From NCBI GenBank assembly GCA_002713215.1, contig PAVO01000018.1, positions 62,001 to 126,000 of the forward strand: 64,000 nucleotides of DNA, given 5' to 3'. Below are positions 7,510-16,961 of the stretch, one piece after another (within the stretch, counting starts at the first letter, position 1; each line of letters opens with the position of its first letter). Both the position numbers and the translations under genes were made by a program. The DNA is from Crocinitomicaceae bacterium (lineage in GTDB: Bacteria > Bacteroidota > Bacteroidia > Flavobacteriales_G > Salibacteraceae). The notes beneath the pieces are model-generated. The model saw nothing but the letters and a program-made list of their open reading frames with translations. It was not told the origin of the DNA and ran no database searches.

Positions 7510-9363
7510 ATGGCACAAATCAATATTAATCTATTCGCGCTTTGCCTTTTTATAGGCACCTTGGGGTTTGCCCAACAAGAACAGAGCGTTGAAACAATTA
7601 CACTAAACCCTCATCCGGATATTAGAATTGTGTATAATCAACTTAGAGCTCAAAAAGTAAAACATGGAAAGTATACCTACTACCACAGAAACGTCAGAAT
7701 TGTTGAAGGAAATTTTGTAGCAGGCCGAAAACACGGAAAATGGAAAAGGTATTATCTGGATGGGACCGTTGCTATAAATGCCTTTTATCTACACAACAAA
7801 AAACACGGAAATTGGGAATTCTATTTTCAGAATAAACGCAAAATGGCCAGTATCTATTTTACCCGGGGCCATAAAAGCGGTGTTTGGACAAGCTGGTTTA
7901 TCGATGGCAACGTAAGAGCTCAACTTTCCTATAAAAATGACACACTAATTGGGCCTCAAAAAATCTATTACTTTCCGAGAGATCTTGAATCTGGCACACC
8001 AATACCTCAGCTTCAAATTAAAATCAACATCAAGGATACATTATCGAAAAAAATGATGTTGACTGAAAAATACTATCTCAATGGAAAATTATTCGAGAAG
8101 TATTCAGAAATTGATAATACCCCGATTGGTATGTACGAGAGTTTTTATTTCACGGCACTACCATGGCGGAAAATGAAATATGAAGAGGATGGTAGACTTT
8201 TTTCTATCTATGAATACAACAATCCTGTTGGAAAAGATGCCGAAAGAGGAACTTTTAATGATGGTAATGGAGAGCTAATTACCTATAACAGCGATGGGAC
8301 TAAATTTTCAAATGTTGGTTACGCAAATGGCCTTCGGGATGGAAAAGCCATTATTTATGAAAACGATACGAAAGAACTTATCACTGGATATTTCAACGAC
8401 AACATTCCTACCGGTACCTGGAAACAGTATAAAAGAAAAACTGCCAAAAGAGAATTGATGGTTGAAATGAACTATACCGGAGATGATACTGCCCAGGCAA
8501 CGTTTTATAAAAGTGACTTAAAGGCAAGATCTACCGGGAAATTGATCCGAAAAAAACGTTGCGATCTATGGAGGTCGTATTATGCTAATAATTCGCTTAA
8601 AGAAGAAACCTTTTATAAAATGGATTTTCAGCATGGAACGTCTAAAGGATATATGGATCCAAAACAAATTGATTTTTCAGGAGGTTATTACTATGGGCTA
8701 AAGGTCGGTACCTGGAGTTATTACAATGACTTTGGGAAGGTGACCTTTAAAGAACAATTTCTAACACAGGCAACGGCTGATGAAGGATACCTATTTAGTG
8801 ATTCCTGCCACCAACGGGCATTTATGGAAAATGTATTCTACAATACCTCTCGCTACGTTACCAAAGACGAGAAACGCCTCTCCTATGTTGTGGCAGATGA
8901 AAAGCACATGAATTTTGATCATTTCCTGCACGATGGGAATTATAGCTCCTGGGCTCCTTCCTGGATGAAAGACGAAGAAAAAGTGAAAGAGTATAAAGAA
9001 AGCTTTAAGCCTGATTTCCCTCAATTTATTCCTTGGGAAGTAGATAAAAGATCTGGGGTAGTTGAAGATAATGATCTGGGGCTTTTCCTGGAAACATTAA
9101 ACCCAAAAAAGCTCAAAATAAAAGGGGATAAGGCTTCTCCTAAGTTGGGAGTGGCTATGGTTTTGTTAGAGCTTGATGAATTTGGCTTTTGCACCCGGAC
9201 CAGAATCGTACGGGGCATTGACCCAACGTGGGATCAAAAAATCCTGGATTTGTTTTCAACCTATCAATTTTGGGAACCTGCGTTAATGCTTAACCAACCC
9301 ATTGCAAACACCTTACAATTTAAAATTCCAATCGAATTAGAATTAGTTAAAAAGATGGAATAA
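7510..9363 (+). CDS. Exported MORN-repeat protein with TonB C-terminal-like domain
   Basis: A 617-residue protein with a signal peptide (hydrophobic 8-20, FAQ/Q cleavage). Residues about 45-440 hold many MORN/YwqK-type repeats: 'HGKYTYYHRN', 'RKHGKWKRYYLDG', 'KKHGNWEFYF', 'KSGVWTSWFIDG', 'GTWKQYK', 'VGTWSYYNDFGKV'. The last ~95 residues (LGVAMVLLELDEFG, IDPTWDQKILDLF, FWEPALMLNQPI, FKIPIELEL) follow the TonB C-terminal fold pattern (variable strand, 'D..al.....W.Pa...g.pv', iP). Without a TonB transmembrane anchor it is more likely a periplasmic or surface protein than an energy transducer. The role is unknown. It is a single gene with its own promoter, convergent with the thioredoxin operon. 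Confidence 0.85.
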   Translation: MAQININLFALCLFIGTLGFAQQEQSVETITLNPHPDIRIVYNQLRAQKVKHGKYTYYHRNVRIVEGNFVAGRKHGKWKRYYLDGTVAINAFYLHNKKHGNWEFYFQNKRKMASIYFTRGHKSGVWTSWFIDGNVRAQLSYKNDTLIGPQKIYYFPRDLESGTPIPQLQIKINIKDTLSKKMMLTEKYYLNGKLFEKYSEIDNTPIGMYESFYFTALPWRKMKYEEDGRLFSIYEYNNPVGKDAERGTFNDGNGELITYNSDGTKFSNVGYANGLRDGKAIIYENDTKELITGYFNDNIPTGTWKQYKRKTAKRELMVEMNYTGDDTAQATFYKSDLKARSTGKLIRKKRCDLWRSYYANNSLKEETFYKMDFQHGTSKGYMDPKQIDFSGGYYYGLKVGTWSYYNDFGKVTFKEQFLTQATADEGYLFSDSCHQRAFMENVFYNTSRYVTKDEKRLSYVVADEKHMNFDHFLHDGNYSSWAPSWMKDEEKVKEYKESFKPDFPQFIPWEVDKRSGVVEDNDLGLFLETLNPKKLKIKGDKASPKLGVAMVLLELDEFGFCTRTRIVRGIDPTWDQKILDLFSTYQFWEPALMLNQPIANTLQFKIPIELELVKKME

Positions 9364-9369
9364 ACTTTT

Positions 9370-9666
9370 TTACAAATGTTTCTGTAATTCTGCTTTAATT
9401 GCCTCTTTTGGAAACACTCCTGATTGCCTCCAAAGTTGGAGCCCCTTTTTAAATATCATCATAGTTGGCACTCCTCTGATCTGGTACTTTTGAGCAATCG
9501 CCTGGTTTTTGTCAACATCAATTTTAATAACCCGAACGGCTTCTCCCATTTCTTGAGATACTTGCTGAATTATTGGGCTTAGGGTTTTACAAGGGCCACA
9601 CCATGTAGCATGAAAATCTATTAGAACTGGCTTATCGGAATTGATAATTTCTAAAAATGATGCCAT
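9370..9666 (-). CDS. Thioredoxin
   Basis: Small thiol-disulfide oxidoreductase of 98 residues with the active site W22-C-G-P-C26 and the cis-Pro loop RGVPTMMIF. It has no signal peptide, so it acts in the cytoplasm. It is the last of four tightly packed genes (rhodanese lipoprotein, YgaP-like membrane protein, DUF3365 lipoprotein, thioredoxin); its start shares one base with the preceding stop. The Trx fold is complete but short at the C-terminus. The specific partner is unknown; the operon suggests sulfur or thiol redox work alongside the rhodanese. Confidence 0.95.
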   Translation of the reverse strand: MASFLEIINSDKPVLIDFHATWCGPCKTLSPIIQQVSQEMGEAVRVIKIDVDKNQAIAQKYQIRGVPTMMIFKKGLQLWRQSGVFPKEAIKAELQKHL

Positions 9667-10274
9667 TAGTCTGATTCAAATTTGATACTCCAAATACCCC
9701 TTAATTCATCCTCCTTATAACCATATGCCCGATCAGTGGGGTACATACTTCGCAGCAGGTCAATTGTACTAATGTCTAAGTCTTGATTAGGCTCTCCATG
9801 ACAATTTAGGCAAATGGGTTTTACTAAAATTGGAGAATAAAACGATACCCAATTGGAGTCCAACAAAACAATGGGCATCAAGGTTTCATTTGCATCTTTG
9901 GCCCTACTATAAAGTTTTAATATATGCTTCTCGTCAGGAGATGGGCTATTGACTTCATTTCTAATTTTTAATGATGTCCTTTTAATAGTTGCTCCATATT
10001 CGTTAGAAAGGGAGTCCACCAGCGGAGACGCATGAATGTTGCAAGTTCGAATCGCTCCCTCAATTCCATCGGTTGCAATGGTATTCTTTAATTTTCCAGA
10101 TAACGCTTCAAAGCTTGCCTTAGCAATTTGATTCCCCTTTTCAAGGTACTCTGCTTTCTTTCTAGCGTTTTCCTTTAAGATTTCACTCACGTTTTCACTT
10201 GATGGTTCAGAGTCACATCCAACCAGACCAATGAGCATGCCCATTCCAAGAAAAACTATCCATGCCCTAAACAT
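9666..10274 (-). CDS. DUF3365 (Tll0287-like) haem-binding lipoprotein
   Basis: A 202-residue lipoprotein: the signal peptide ends in the lipobox LVGC with Cys20. The remainder matches the DUF3365/Tll0287-like sensor fold, with 'AIRTCNIHASPLVDSLS' and 'IKRTSLKIRNEVNSPSPDE'. A single c-type haem motif C155-x-x-C158-H159 (CLNCHG) sits in 'LVKPICLNCHGEPN'. Relatives are periplasmic haem proteins or the sensor part of signalling proteins; here there is no output domain. It overlaps the YgaP-like gene by 8 bp and thioredoxin by 1 bp, so it belongs to a redox operon. A role in electron transfer or redox sensing is inferred. Confidence 0.88.
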   Translation of the reverse strand: MFRAWIVFLGMGMLIGLVGCDSEPSSENVSEILKENARKKAEYLEKGNQIAKASFEALSGKLKNTIATDGIEGAIRTCNIHASPLVDSLSNEYGATIKRTSLKIRNEVNSPSPDEKHILKLYSRAKDANETLMPIVLLDSNWVSFYSPILVKPICLNCHGEPNQDLDISTIDLLRSMYPTDRAYGYKEDELRGIWSIKFESD

Positions 10275-10488
10275 CCGTCTTAATTTTATTATTTGTTGAA
10301 CCTATTTCACAACTGCCACCTGCACATCCCCAGTTAAACCATGCCTTGGCAACAAGATAAGTACCTATTATTCCTAAAAATAAATCTTTGGACTTCCAGG
10401 CCCCGTATAGAGCGACTAACCCAAGCAGCATGAATAACCACCTGGTCCAACCAAACCCTGAGACTCTATTTATAACTGGCTCAAGCAC
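10267..10488 (-). CDS. YgaP-type (DUF2892-like) small membrane protein
   Basis: A 73-residue protein with two hydrophobic stretches (about 14-30 and 34-51) after the start 'MLEPVINRVSGFGWTRWLF'. It resembles the membrane part of the rhodanese YgaP (DUF2892 family), here as a separate gene next to a rhodanese. The C-terminus carries two Cys in GCAGGSCE, which could bind a metal or persulfide. It begins 3 nt after the rhodanese stop and overlaps the next gene by 8 bp. In E. coli YgaP the rhodanese and the membrane helices are one polypeptide, so the pair here looks like a split version; that is inference. Confidence 0.8.
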   Translation of the reverse strand: MLEPVINRVSGFGWTRWLFMLLGLVALYGAWKSKDLFLGIIGTYLVAKAWFNWGCAGGSCEIGSTNNKIKTDV

Positions 10489-10491
10489 CTT

Positions 10492-10914
10492 TTAATTTAC
10501 AGTTGGGTAACCATTTGCCTTCCAGGCATCCATTCCTCCCATAATGTTATAGACCTGCTGATATCCAAGTCCCACTAATTTCTCTGAAGCATTTGCACTT
10601 CTACCTCCGGCCTTACAGTATACATATATGGGCTTACCCTTTTCCAATTTGGAAATTCTTTCCATAAAATCTTCTTGGGTTATATCCACTACCATCGCTC
10701 CTTCAATTACTCCATCAGCAACCTCCTCAGGTGTCCTTACATCGACAATAATCCCAGGGTTATCAATTACAAGCTTCTTAAACTCATCAATTTCAATGTC
10801 TTTAACCAGCGCATTTTCCTGCTGAGTCGAATTGTTTTCTCCTGAACTACCATTGCAACCAACAAAGGCACTTATAGATAGCACTACCAGTAATTTAAAT
10901 AATGTCTTTTTCAT
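10492..10914 (-). CDS. Rhodanese-like lipoprotein
   Basis: Single-domain rhodanese exported as a lipoprotein: the signal peptide ends at FVGC with Cys20, followed by a short polar linker and the domain from about residue 38. The persulfide-forming Cys100 sits in the loop YCKAGGRSA, and the 'DVRTPEEVADG' and 'GGMDAWKANGYP' signatures are complete. It is likely a thiosulfate:thiol or persulfide sulfurtransferase in the periplasm. First gene of the four-gene operon ending in thioredoxin; a -7 element lies 20 nt upstream. Confidence 0.93.
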   Translation of the reverse strand: MKKTLFKLLVVLSISAFVGCNGSSGENNSTQQENALVKDIEIDEFKKLVIDNPGIIVDVRTPEEVADGVIEGAMVVDITQEDFMERISKLEKGKPIYVYCKAGGRSANASEKLVGLGYQQVYNIMGGMDAWKANGYPTVN

Positions 10915-10933
10915 AATCTTCTATTTCAATTTG

Positions 10934-10941
10934 CAAAGCTA
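10934..10941 (-). promoter_or_regulatory. -7 promoter element TAGCTTTG for the rhodanese-thioredoxin operon
   Basis: Minus strand reads TAGCTTTG, an exact TAnnTTTG match, about 19 nt before the ATG at 10914. Confidence 0.5.
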
Positions 10942-10973
10942 AAAACTAACACCCATAAAATTAGTGATTAAAG

Positions 10974-11501
10974 TTACTGAAGTTCAAAACTGGCTGTAAT
11001 CTCCAGCCGATTATCTACCAGCCATCTCAAACTGGTTTTTTCAACCAATCTGTACCTCGAATTAGTTACATAGCGTAGGTCTAAAATCCTGGATCCAAAC
11101 AATGACGATTGGTTAATATCAATTGTAAGCTGAACAATTTCATTATTCAAATAATCCACCTGAAGCAACTCACCTCCCTGCTTCTGATAGGAAACCACCA
11201 TAGTATCGCCATTGGTTGATTTGACAGAACCAATTAGTTCGCCATTTTTTCGAAACTCATTTACATACCCTTCCAAAAACTTCAGTTCACTTGCCCATTC
11301 CGGTGCATATGATTTATTCTCCTGCTCATCATTTAACACCACGTTTTTACTGACCGTAGCTTGTTTCTCCGACAACGCAATGATTTCTTTTTCGATAAAG
11401 CGACTTAGCTCATCAGAAGGCTTTTCCTGTTTGCCTGAATTAAGGCAACTGGAAAACAGAACTGCCAGGAGTAAAATTCTTATCATTCTCATCTTAGACA
11501 T
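10974..11501 (-). CDS. Lipoprotein of unknown function
   Basis: A 175-residue protein starting M-S-K-M-R-M-I-R. The signal peptide ends in the lipobox LFSSC, so it is a membrane lipoprotein. I do not recognise the mature part: a helical, charged N-terminal segment (DELSRFIEKEIIALSEKQ) is followed by beta-rich sequence (LIGSVKSTNGDTMVVSYQK, LDLRYVTNSRYRLVEK, LEITASFELQ). The frame could be extended to a TTG at 11534, but the ATG at 11501 gives a normal signal peptide. It is transcribed alone, 59 nt before the rhodanese gene, and is divergent from the large surface protein. Confidence 0.75.
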   Translation of the reverse strand: MSKMRMIRILLLAVLFSSCLNSGKQEKPSDELSRFIEKEIIALSEKQATVSKNVVLNDEQENKSYAPEWASELKFLEGYVNEFRKNGELIGSVKSTNGDTMVVSYQKQGGELLQVDYLNNEIVQLTIDINQSSLFGSRILDLRYVTNSRYRLVEKTSLRWLVDNRLEITASFELQ

Positions 11502-11671
11502 AATCACCTTTTCATTGACAACCTCCGAGTGCAAATTTGGTGAAAAAAGGTTCCTTTAGGTTCTTTTAAGTTCAATTCATTGGAGGTTGAACAATTTATT
11601 TTGTAATTTAAGGATATTAACTCATAAACCACTTATAACAATAATTTGGAAAGACCGGATAACCATTAACT

Positions 11672-14600
11672 TTGATACCATCCCTTTCAAAAGCTTTGAT
11701 CCATAAGTTTAAATACATAGGAATTCTGATGTTTGTCGCTTTGTTGGCCTGGACTGGTTCCGTTTATGCAGCCAATCCTGCAGGTGGGAGTATTAAGTAT
11801 ACCTATATTGGACCTGGAGCAACGCCCGGAACACACCAGTATTATATCGAAGCCTATGTTTATCAGGATTGCCAACGACTTTCGCCCAGAAATTTAACGC
11901 AAAACATAACAGCAACTTGCAGTAGTACCGGAAGTTCTACGAACTTCACATTAAATTATGTTGCTTACGTGGCACCTACCCCGTTTGCTTATGGCGGGCC
12001 ATATACGGCAATAACCTTGTATTCCAGAATGGATGGTGAAGAGGTTTCCGATTTGTGTGACACAATAATGAATCCTTTGACGTTCCCAAATTCAAGTTGC
12101 AGAACCGGATTAGGGTCGTCTGGCATACCCGGGTACATCAAATTTGTTTATGCCGGAAACATAACTCTCTCAACCTGTAACTATTGGACCATTGGTTTAG
12201 CTGCAGGTTGCTGCCGGGCAGCGTCAATCAATGCTAATGGTGGAACGATTTATTTGGAGACTCAATTGAACAACCTAAACTTTCCGAAAAACTCATCACC
12301 ACATTTTTCAGACGAAATCAAACCCTTTCCCTCTGCGTGTGCTAACCAAATAGTAAATTATGGAGTAGGTACAGTTGATTTGGAAGGAGATAGCCTGGTA
12401 TACGCACTTACCTGTTCTATGACCAGGGCTAGTACCTGTGTTACCTACAAGAGCGGATATTCTGCAACATCTCCGGTAGCGGGCTTTAAAATGGACTCTT
12501 TAACAGGTTTAATTCAGTTTACCCCCAAGATAACAGGGAAAATTGTTGCCACATTTTGGGTCAAGGAATATGAGCGATGCACTGGAAAATGGAAAGGACA
12601 AACACTAAGGGATGTAATGTTTATTGTTACCAACTGTGTCAATAAAAATCCACAGGATATTTCCGGTATTTCTAATCTAATAGGTCCAAGGGTTAAAAAA
12701 TTGGGGAAATATTCTCTTCAAACCTGTAACGGTGAAACTTTCTCCTTTGAGGATACCATATATGATGTTGACAAGAATGACACATTGTTGTTTAAATCGA
12801 ATCATAATGTGGCCATGCCTGGCTCCAGAATGTCTATAAACTACCTGGCGAAAAACAAGGCAGTGGTTACATTTACATGGACCACGGTACTGGGAAATAA
12901 CCCGTTACGATCCTTTTTCTTAGAGTTTAATGATGATAATTGTAACTATCCCGGCCATGGGCTTTCCCTTTTCGAAATCGAAATAGTTAACTCAACTTCG
13001 GCTGGAAAAGATGTAATAGTATGCAAAGGTGTTGACACGGCGAGATTGGTTGCTTCCGGTGGACGGCTGTACAAGTGGCGTAGTATATATGGTGATTCAC
13101 TAATTTGGACCGGAACCAATAAAAATGTTTGGGTAGATACTACGGCAACCGATACGAATAAACGGTTAAAGTTTGTACCAACCAAAACTACCTACCTGGA
13201 GGTATGGTCCGATCTTAATGAAGGTTGCCGGAAAGCACAGGCTTGTACCAATAAGGATACGGTAAAGGTTATTGCCGCCGAAAATTACGCCCTTTCAAAA
13301 AGCAACGACACGATTATTTGCTTCCACGACAGTACCATTCAAATACAAGTACAACCCGATTCAAACTTTGCATTCAACTATAAATGGTCGCCCTCTTCTC
13401 GGTTAAATCATGATAGTATAAGGAACCCCATGGTTACCCCGATAAGGAATACCTGGTACCAGGTAACAGTCACTTCGGATTCAGGTTGCATAAAACATGA
13501 CTCCATCTATGTTGGTGTAACCACACCAATGCCCGACTCAATAATTGCAAGTACTACCAACTCTATTATTTGCCCGGGAGACCCAACACAAATCAATTTA
13601 ACCCTGGGAATACCACCAGGTTCATGCGGTAAAACAGCAAAAAAATGTGTCGGGTCATTATTTTATGAAACCAGTAATTCAACAGCCAATTTTAATGGTT
13701 CCGGTTCTACTGGTGTAGCAAATTGGCCATGCGCTTATGGCGGAGCAAGTCGTTCTGCTCGTCAACAGTTTTTGTATACGGCCACCGAGTTAAATGCGAT
13801 GGGAGTTCGAGCTGGGATTATTGAAGGACTCGGCTTTAACGTGGTGTCATTGAATGCAGTAGGTGCACTCCAGGGTTATACCATTAAATTAAAATGTGTT
13901 CCAACATCGGTAACTAACCTCAGCTCCTGGCAAATTAGTGGCTTAGTCACCGTTTTTAATCCTAAAACGGTTAACCCAATACCAGGCTGGAACCTTCACT
14001 ACTTTGATCAAAACTATAACTACGATGGTGTGTCCAATTTAATTGTTGAAGTATGCTGGGATAAAGGTACTTTACCAGCCGGAGCCAATGCGTCGGTCGC
14101 TTATGTAGCCACAACCAACAATTCGTGCGTGGTATATACTAATAGTGCGGCTGGAGCCTGTACTTCTCAGTTTCTTACCCTGGCAAGTAGAGTTAACCGA
14201 CCCACTCTAAGAGTAAGTTTTTGTGGAGCCAGAGATAGTACAGAATTCACTTACAAATGGAAGCCAGCTCTAGGCTTGAACTCAGACACGGTGAAATCTC
14301 CTATCGCAACTATTTTCTCCAAAAAAACCTATAGTGTTGTACTTACCGATACTTTCAATAAGTGCAAAGATTCTACCACCATTAGCCTGGATATAGCAAC
14401 TCTTGACCTCACCCCTGATACTGCTATTTGCGCCGGCGACACCATTCGTGTTGAAGCAAAAATTCAAAGCAAGTGTTCAACTCCAGGTAAATTTAGTTGG
14501 TCACCTGGAAAGTACTTTTCGGATAGCACCATTTCAAACCCAAAAGTTTCACTAACCACCACTACCACTCTTAGAGTGACTTACACCGACGCATGTGGGT

Positions 14601-16945
14601 GTATTATTACCGATAGTCTAACGATATTGGCCGATTCGCTAAAACCCGGTATTAGCATAACCAACCCCAATTGTTCTAGTAACCTGGGGCAAATAACGAT
14701 TAGCCCCAAAGGTGGTGTTGGCCCATACTTGTACAGCATTGACAGTGGTAAGGTTTACCAACAAGACAGCATTTTTAAAAATATTTTATCGGGGTATTTT
14801 TTCATTTCAGTTAAAGATTCATTTGGTTGCAAGTCAGAAATAATTCCAGATACCTTATTTAATTCAGGGGCTCCTGTTATTGATTCCTTAAAGTCTGGTA
14901 ATATTTCTTGTTACGATGCCAATGACGGGCAAATTAGAATTTACGCCTCTGGAATTTCCACGCAATCATTATTTAGTATTGACAGTGGTGCAACCTGGCA
15001 AAAATCGACACTATTCAATTCTCTGCCAACAGGGCGATACGTTGTATACGCAAAAGGGGGAACCGGTTGTCTGTCCTTACCAAAGATTACTGACCTTACA
15101 CAACCAGATTCAATATCCATGGACTTAAAGCTCTATACAGATAGCTGCTACGAACAGGGCCATGGTTGGGCAGTTGGATATGCAAAAGGAGGAACTGGCA
15201 AACTGAATTTCAATTGGAGTGGCGTTAAGTCCGGAGCATCTCATTTACCAGTAATAAGCGGTGATAGTCTGTATTCTAAATTATTTGCTTACAACGGATA
15301 TAAACTTGAGATTCAGGATTCTATTGGTTGTTCCATTGATTCTGTATTTACCATTAATCAAGTATCTCCAATTGTATTCGATTCAACCGCCTTTAAGCCG
15401 GTGACTTGTTATGGATACGATGATGGGCAAATCTTTGTATGGGTGCACGGTGGTAACAAACCCAAGAATAACATTTCCTATAAATACAGTGCAGATAGCG
15501 GCAAAACATTTACGGGCCCCACCTATTCGGCGACACCAAATTATGCCATCTTCCAGAAAAAAATAAACGGGTTTCCTTTGAGTGCCAAAACCCATAAAAT
15601 TGTGGTGAAAGATAGTCGCGGTTGTATTGGTGACACAACAATCACAGTTACAGAACCTCCGAAAGTTGAATTAAGTACGCTTCAGGATTCGTTTAAAATT
15701 TGTGTGTCAACCTGTACCAAACTGGAAGTCTTTGCGGTTGGTGGAAATAGCACTAATCATAAGTACCATTGGACGCCAACAGTAAGTAACACGGGTGTAG
15801 CTAACGTATGCCCCAAAAAAGATGAAGTTTACACGGTTTATGCCTCCGACGAAAAGGGGTGTGCTTCTAATTCCCTTTTGCTAAAAGTCGATTTGTATGA
15901 TTCCTTAAATGTCAACGTCGTTGGAGACAGCACCATCTGTTATGGAGATTTTACTCAATTAAAGGCCTTACCTTCAGGTGGAAAAGGAAAGTCCTATAAC
16001 TTCACATGGCAACCGTTTAGAGGCTTAAGTAATGCGTTTATAAATAATCCGGTTGCCTCTCCAAATCAAAGAACCACCTATGTTATTAAACTTTATGATG
16101 AATGTGGTTCAACTCCCGTTTATGATTCTATCTCCATAAGAATTTTGGATTTACCAAAAGCTGATTTTGAAGCGGATACAACAGATGGATGTCCACCTTT
16201 TACCAGCACATTTAAGCAGCTTTCACCAAATACTGTTAACTGTATTTGGGAGTTTGGTGATGGGACTTTTGCTAATACCTGCCAGGATGTTCGAAAGGAG
16301 TTTATTACTTCAGGTGTTTTCGATGCTAAGCTTGTAGTTTATAGCCTAGATGGATGCAAGGACTCCATTATAAAGCCAAAATACATAACCAGTTACCAGA
16401 TTCCGGAAGCGGATTTTAGTGTTTCACCGCAACCCACGTCTATTCTCAATACGAATATTGAATTTACAGACAATTCTCAGGGAAGAATTAAGGGCTGGGA
16501 ATGGAATTTCGCTGGAATAGATACCTCCTTGGAGCGTAATCCTGTATTTCGATTTCCAGATGATAAAAGTGGTTCTTATCTGGTGCGATTGGATGTTAAA
16601 ACGGAAAACGAGTGCTCGAATTCTGTTATTAAAAAAGTCATTATTGACCCCAGTTTCTACTTGTATATTCCCAGCTCATTTAGTCCCAATGGCGACGGAA
16701 TTAATGATACCTGGAAACCTGTTTTAACCGGATTCGAACAAGACTTTTATTCTCTATTGGTCTTTGATCGCTGGGGCGAAATTGTCTTTGAAAGCCGAGT
16801 TCCAGGTGAATCCTGGGATGGAAAATCAAGCTCAAATGGCAGCCTGGTCCAAAATGGTGTTTTTACCTATGTAATTGTAGTTGGAGATGCTTTGGACGAA
16901 AAAAGCCGCCATGAAGAAACTGGGTCTATTACCGTTATCAGATAG
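11672..16945 (+). CDS. Giant T9SS-secreted surface protein with PKD domains and type B sorting tail
   Basis: A 1757-residue exported protein. The signal peptide ends near VYA-AN (residue ~33). Ig-like and polymorphic beta domains with repeated 'WSP...L......P.V.P....Y.VT..D..GC' blocks cover ~330-1000. SprB-type repeats lie near 1006-1060 and 1086-1135 ('PYLYSIDSG', 'SLFSIDSGATW'). Two PKD domains lie near 1496-1565 (WEFGDGTF) and 1580-1658 (WEWNF). The C-terminus (~1662-1757: FSPNGDGINDTW, VFDRWGEIVF, WDGKSS, GVFTYVI) is the gliding-motility-type C-terminal domain (type B T9SS sorting signal). An extra ~200-residue domain interrupts an Ig-like unit at ~650-852. Many Cys pairs suggest disulfides. 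A likely adhesin or cell-surface polymer. The start is a TTG (11672); TTG 11696 is an alternative. Confidence 0.93.
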   Translation: MIPSLSKALIHKFKYIGILMFVALLAWTGSVYAANPAGGSIKYTYIGPGATPGTHQYYIEAYVYQDCQRLSPRNLTQNITATCSSTGSSTNFTLNYVAYVAPTPFAYGGPYTAITLYSRMDGEEVSDLCDTIMNPLTFPNSSCRTGLGSSGIPGYIKFVYAGNITLSTCNYWTIGLAAGCCRAASINANGGTIYLETQLNNLNFPKNSSPHFSDEIKPFPSACANQIVNYGVGTVDLEGDSLVYALTCSMTRASTCVTYKSGYSATSPVAGFKMDSLTGLIQFTPKITGKIVATFWVKEYERCTGKWKGQTLRDVMFIVTNCVNKNPQDISGISNLIGPRVKKLGKYSLQTCNGETFSFEDTIYDVDKNDTLLFKSNHNVAMPGSRMSINYLAKNKAVVTFTWTTVLGNNPLRSFFLEFNDDNCNYPGHGLSLFEIEIVNSTSAGKDVIVCKGVDTARLVASGGRLYKWRSIYGDSLIWTGTNKNVWVDTTATDTNKRLKFVPTKTTYLEVWSDLNEGCRKAQACTNKDTVKVIAAENYALSKSNDTIICFHDSTIQIQVQPDSNFAFNYKWSPSSRLNHDSIRNPMVTPIRNTWYQVTVTSDSGCIKHDSIYVGVTTPMPDSIIASTTNSIICPGDPTQINLTLGIPPGSCGKTAKKCVGSLFYETSNSTANFNGSGSTGVANWPCAYGGASRSARQQFLYTATELNAMGVRAGIIEGLGFNVVSLNAVGALQGYTIKLKCVPTSVTNLSSWQISGLVTVFNPKTVNPIPGWNLHYFDQNYNYDGVSNLIVEVCWDKGTLPAGANASVAYVATTNNSCVVYTNSAAGACTSQFLTLASRVNRPTLRVSFCGARDSTEFTYKWKPALGLNSDTVKSPIATIFSKKTYSVVLTDTFNKCKDSTTISLDIATLDLTPDTAICAGDTIRVEAKIQSKCSTPGKFSWSPGKYFSDSTISNPKVSLTTTTTLRVTYTDACGCIITDSLTILADSLKPGISITNPNCSSNLGQITISPKGGVGPYLYSIDSGKVYQQDSIFKNILSGYFFISVKDSFGCKSEIIPDTLFNSGAPVIDSLKSGNISCYDANDGQIRIYASGISTQSLFSIDSGATWQKSTLFNSLPTGRYVVYAKGGTGCLSLPKITDLTQPDSISMDLKLYTDSCYEQGHGWAVGYAKGGTGKLNFNWSGVKSGASHLPVISGDSLYSKLFAYNGYKLEIQDSIGCSIDSVFTINQVSPIVFDSTAFKPVTCYGYDDGQIFVWVHGGNKPKNNISYKYSADSGKTFTGPTYSATPNYAIFQKKINGFPLSAKTHKIVVKDSRGCIGDTTITVTEPPKVELSTLQDSFKICVSTCTKLEVFAVGGNSTNHKYHWTPTVSNTGVANVCPKKDEVYTVYASDEKGCASNSLLLKVDLYDSLNVNVVGDSTICYGDFTQLKALPSGGKGKSYNFTWQPFRGLSNAFINNPVASPNQRTTYVIKLYDECGSTPVYDSISIRILDLPKADFEADTTDGCPPFTSTFKQLSPNTVNCIWEFGDGTFANTCQDVRKEFITSGVFDAKLVVYSLDGCKDSIIKPKYITSYQIPEADFSVSPQPTSILNTNIEFTDNSQGRIKGWEWNFAGIDTSLERNPVFRFPDDKSGSYLVRLDVKTENECSNSVIKKVIIDPSFYLYIPSSFSPNGDGINDTWKPVLTGFEQDFYSLLVFDRWGEIVFESRVPGESWDGKSSSNGSLVQNGVFTYVIVVGDALDEKSRHEETGSITVIR

Positions 16946-16961
16946 TTAGTGGAAGTTAAAA

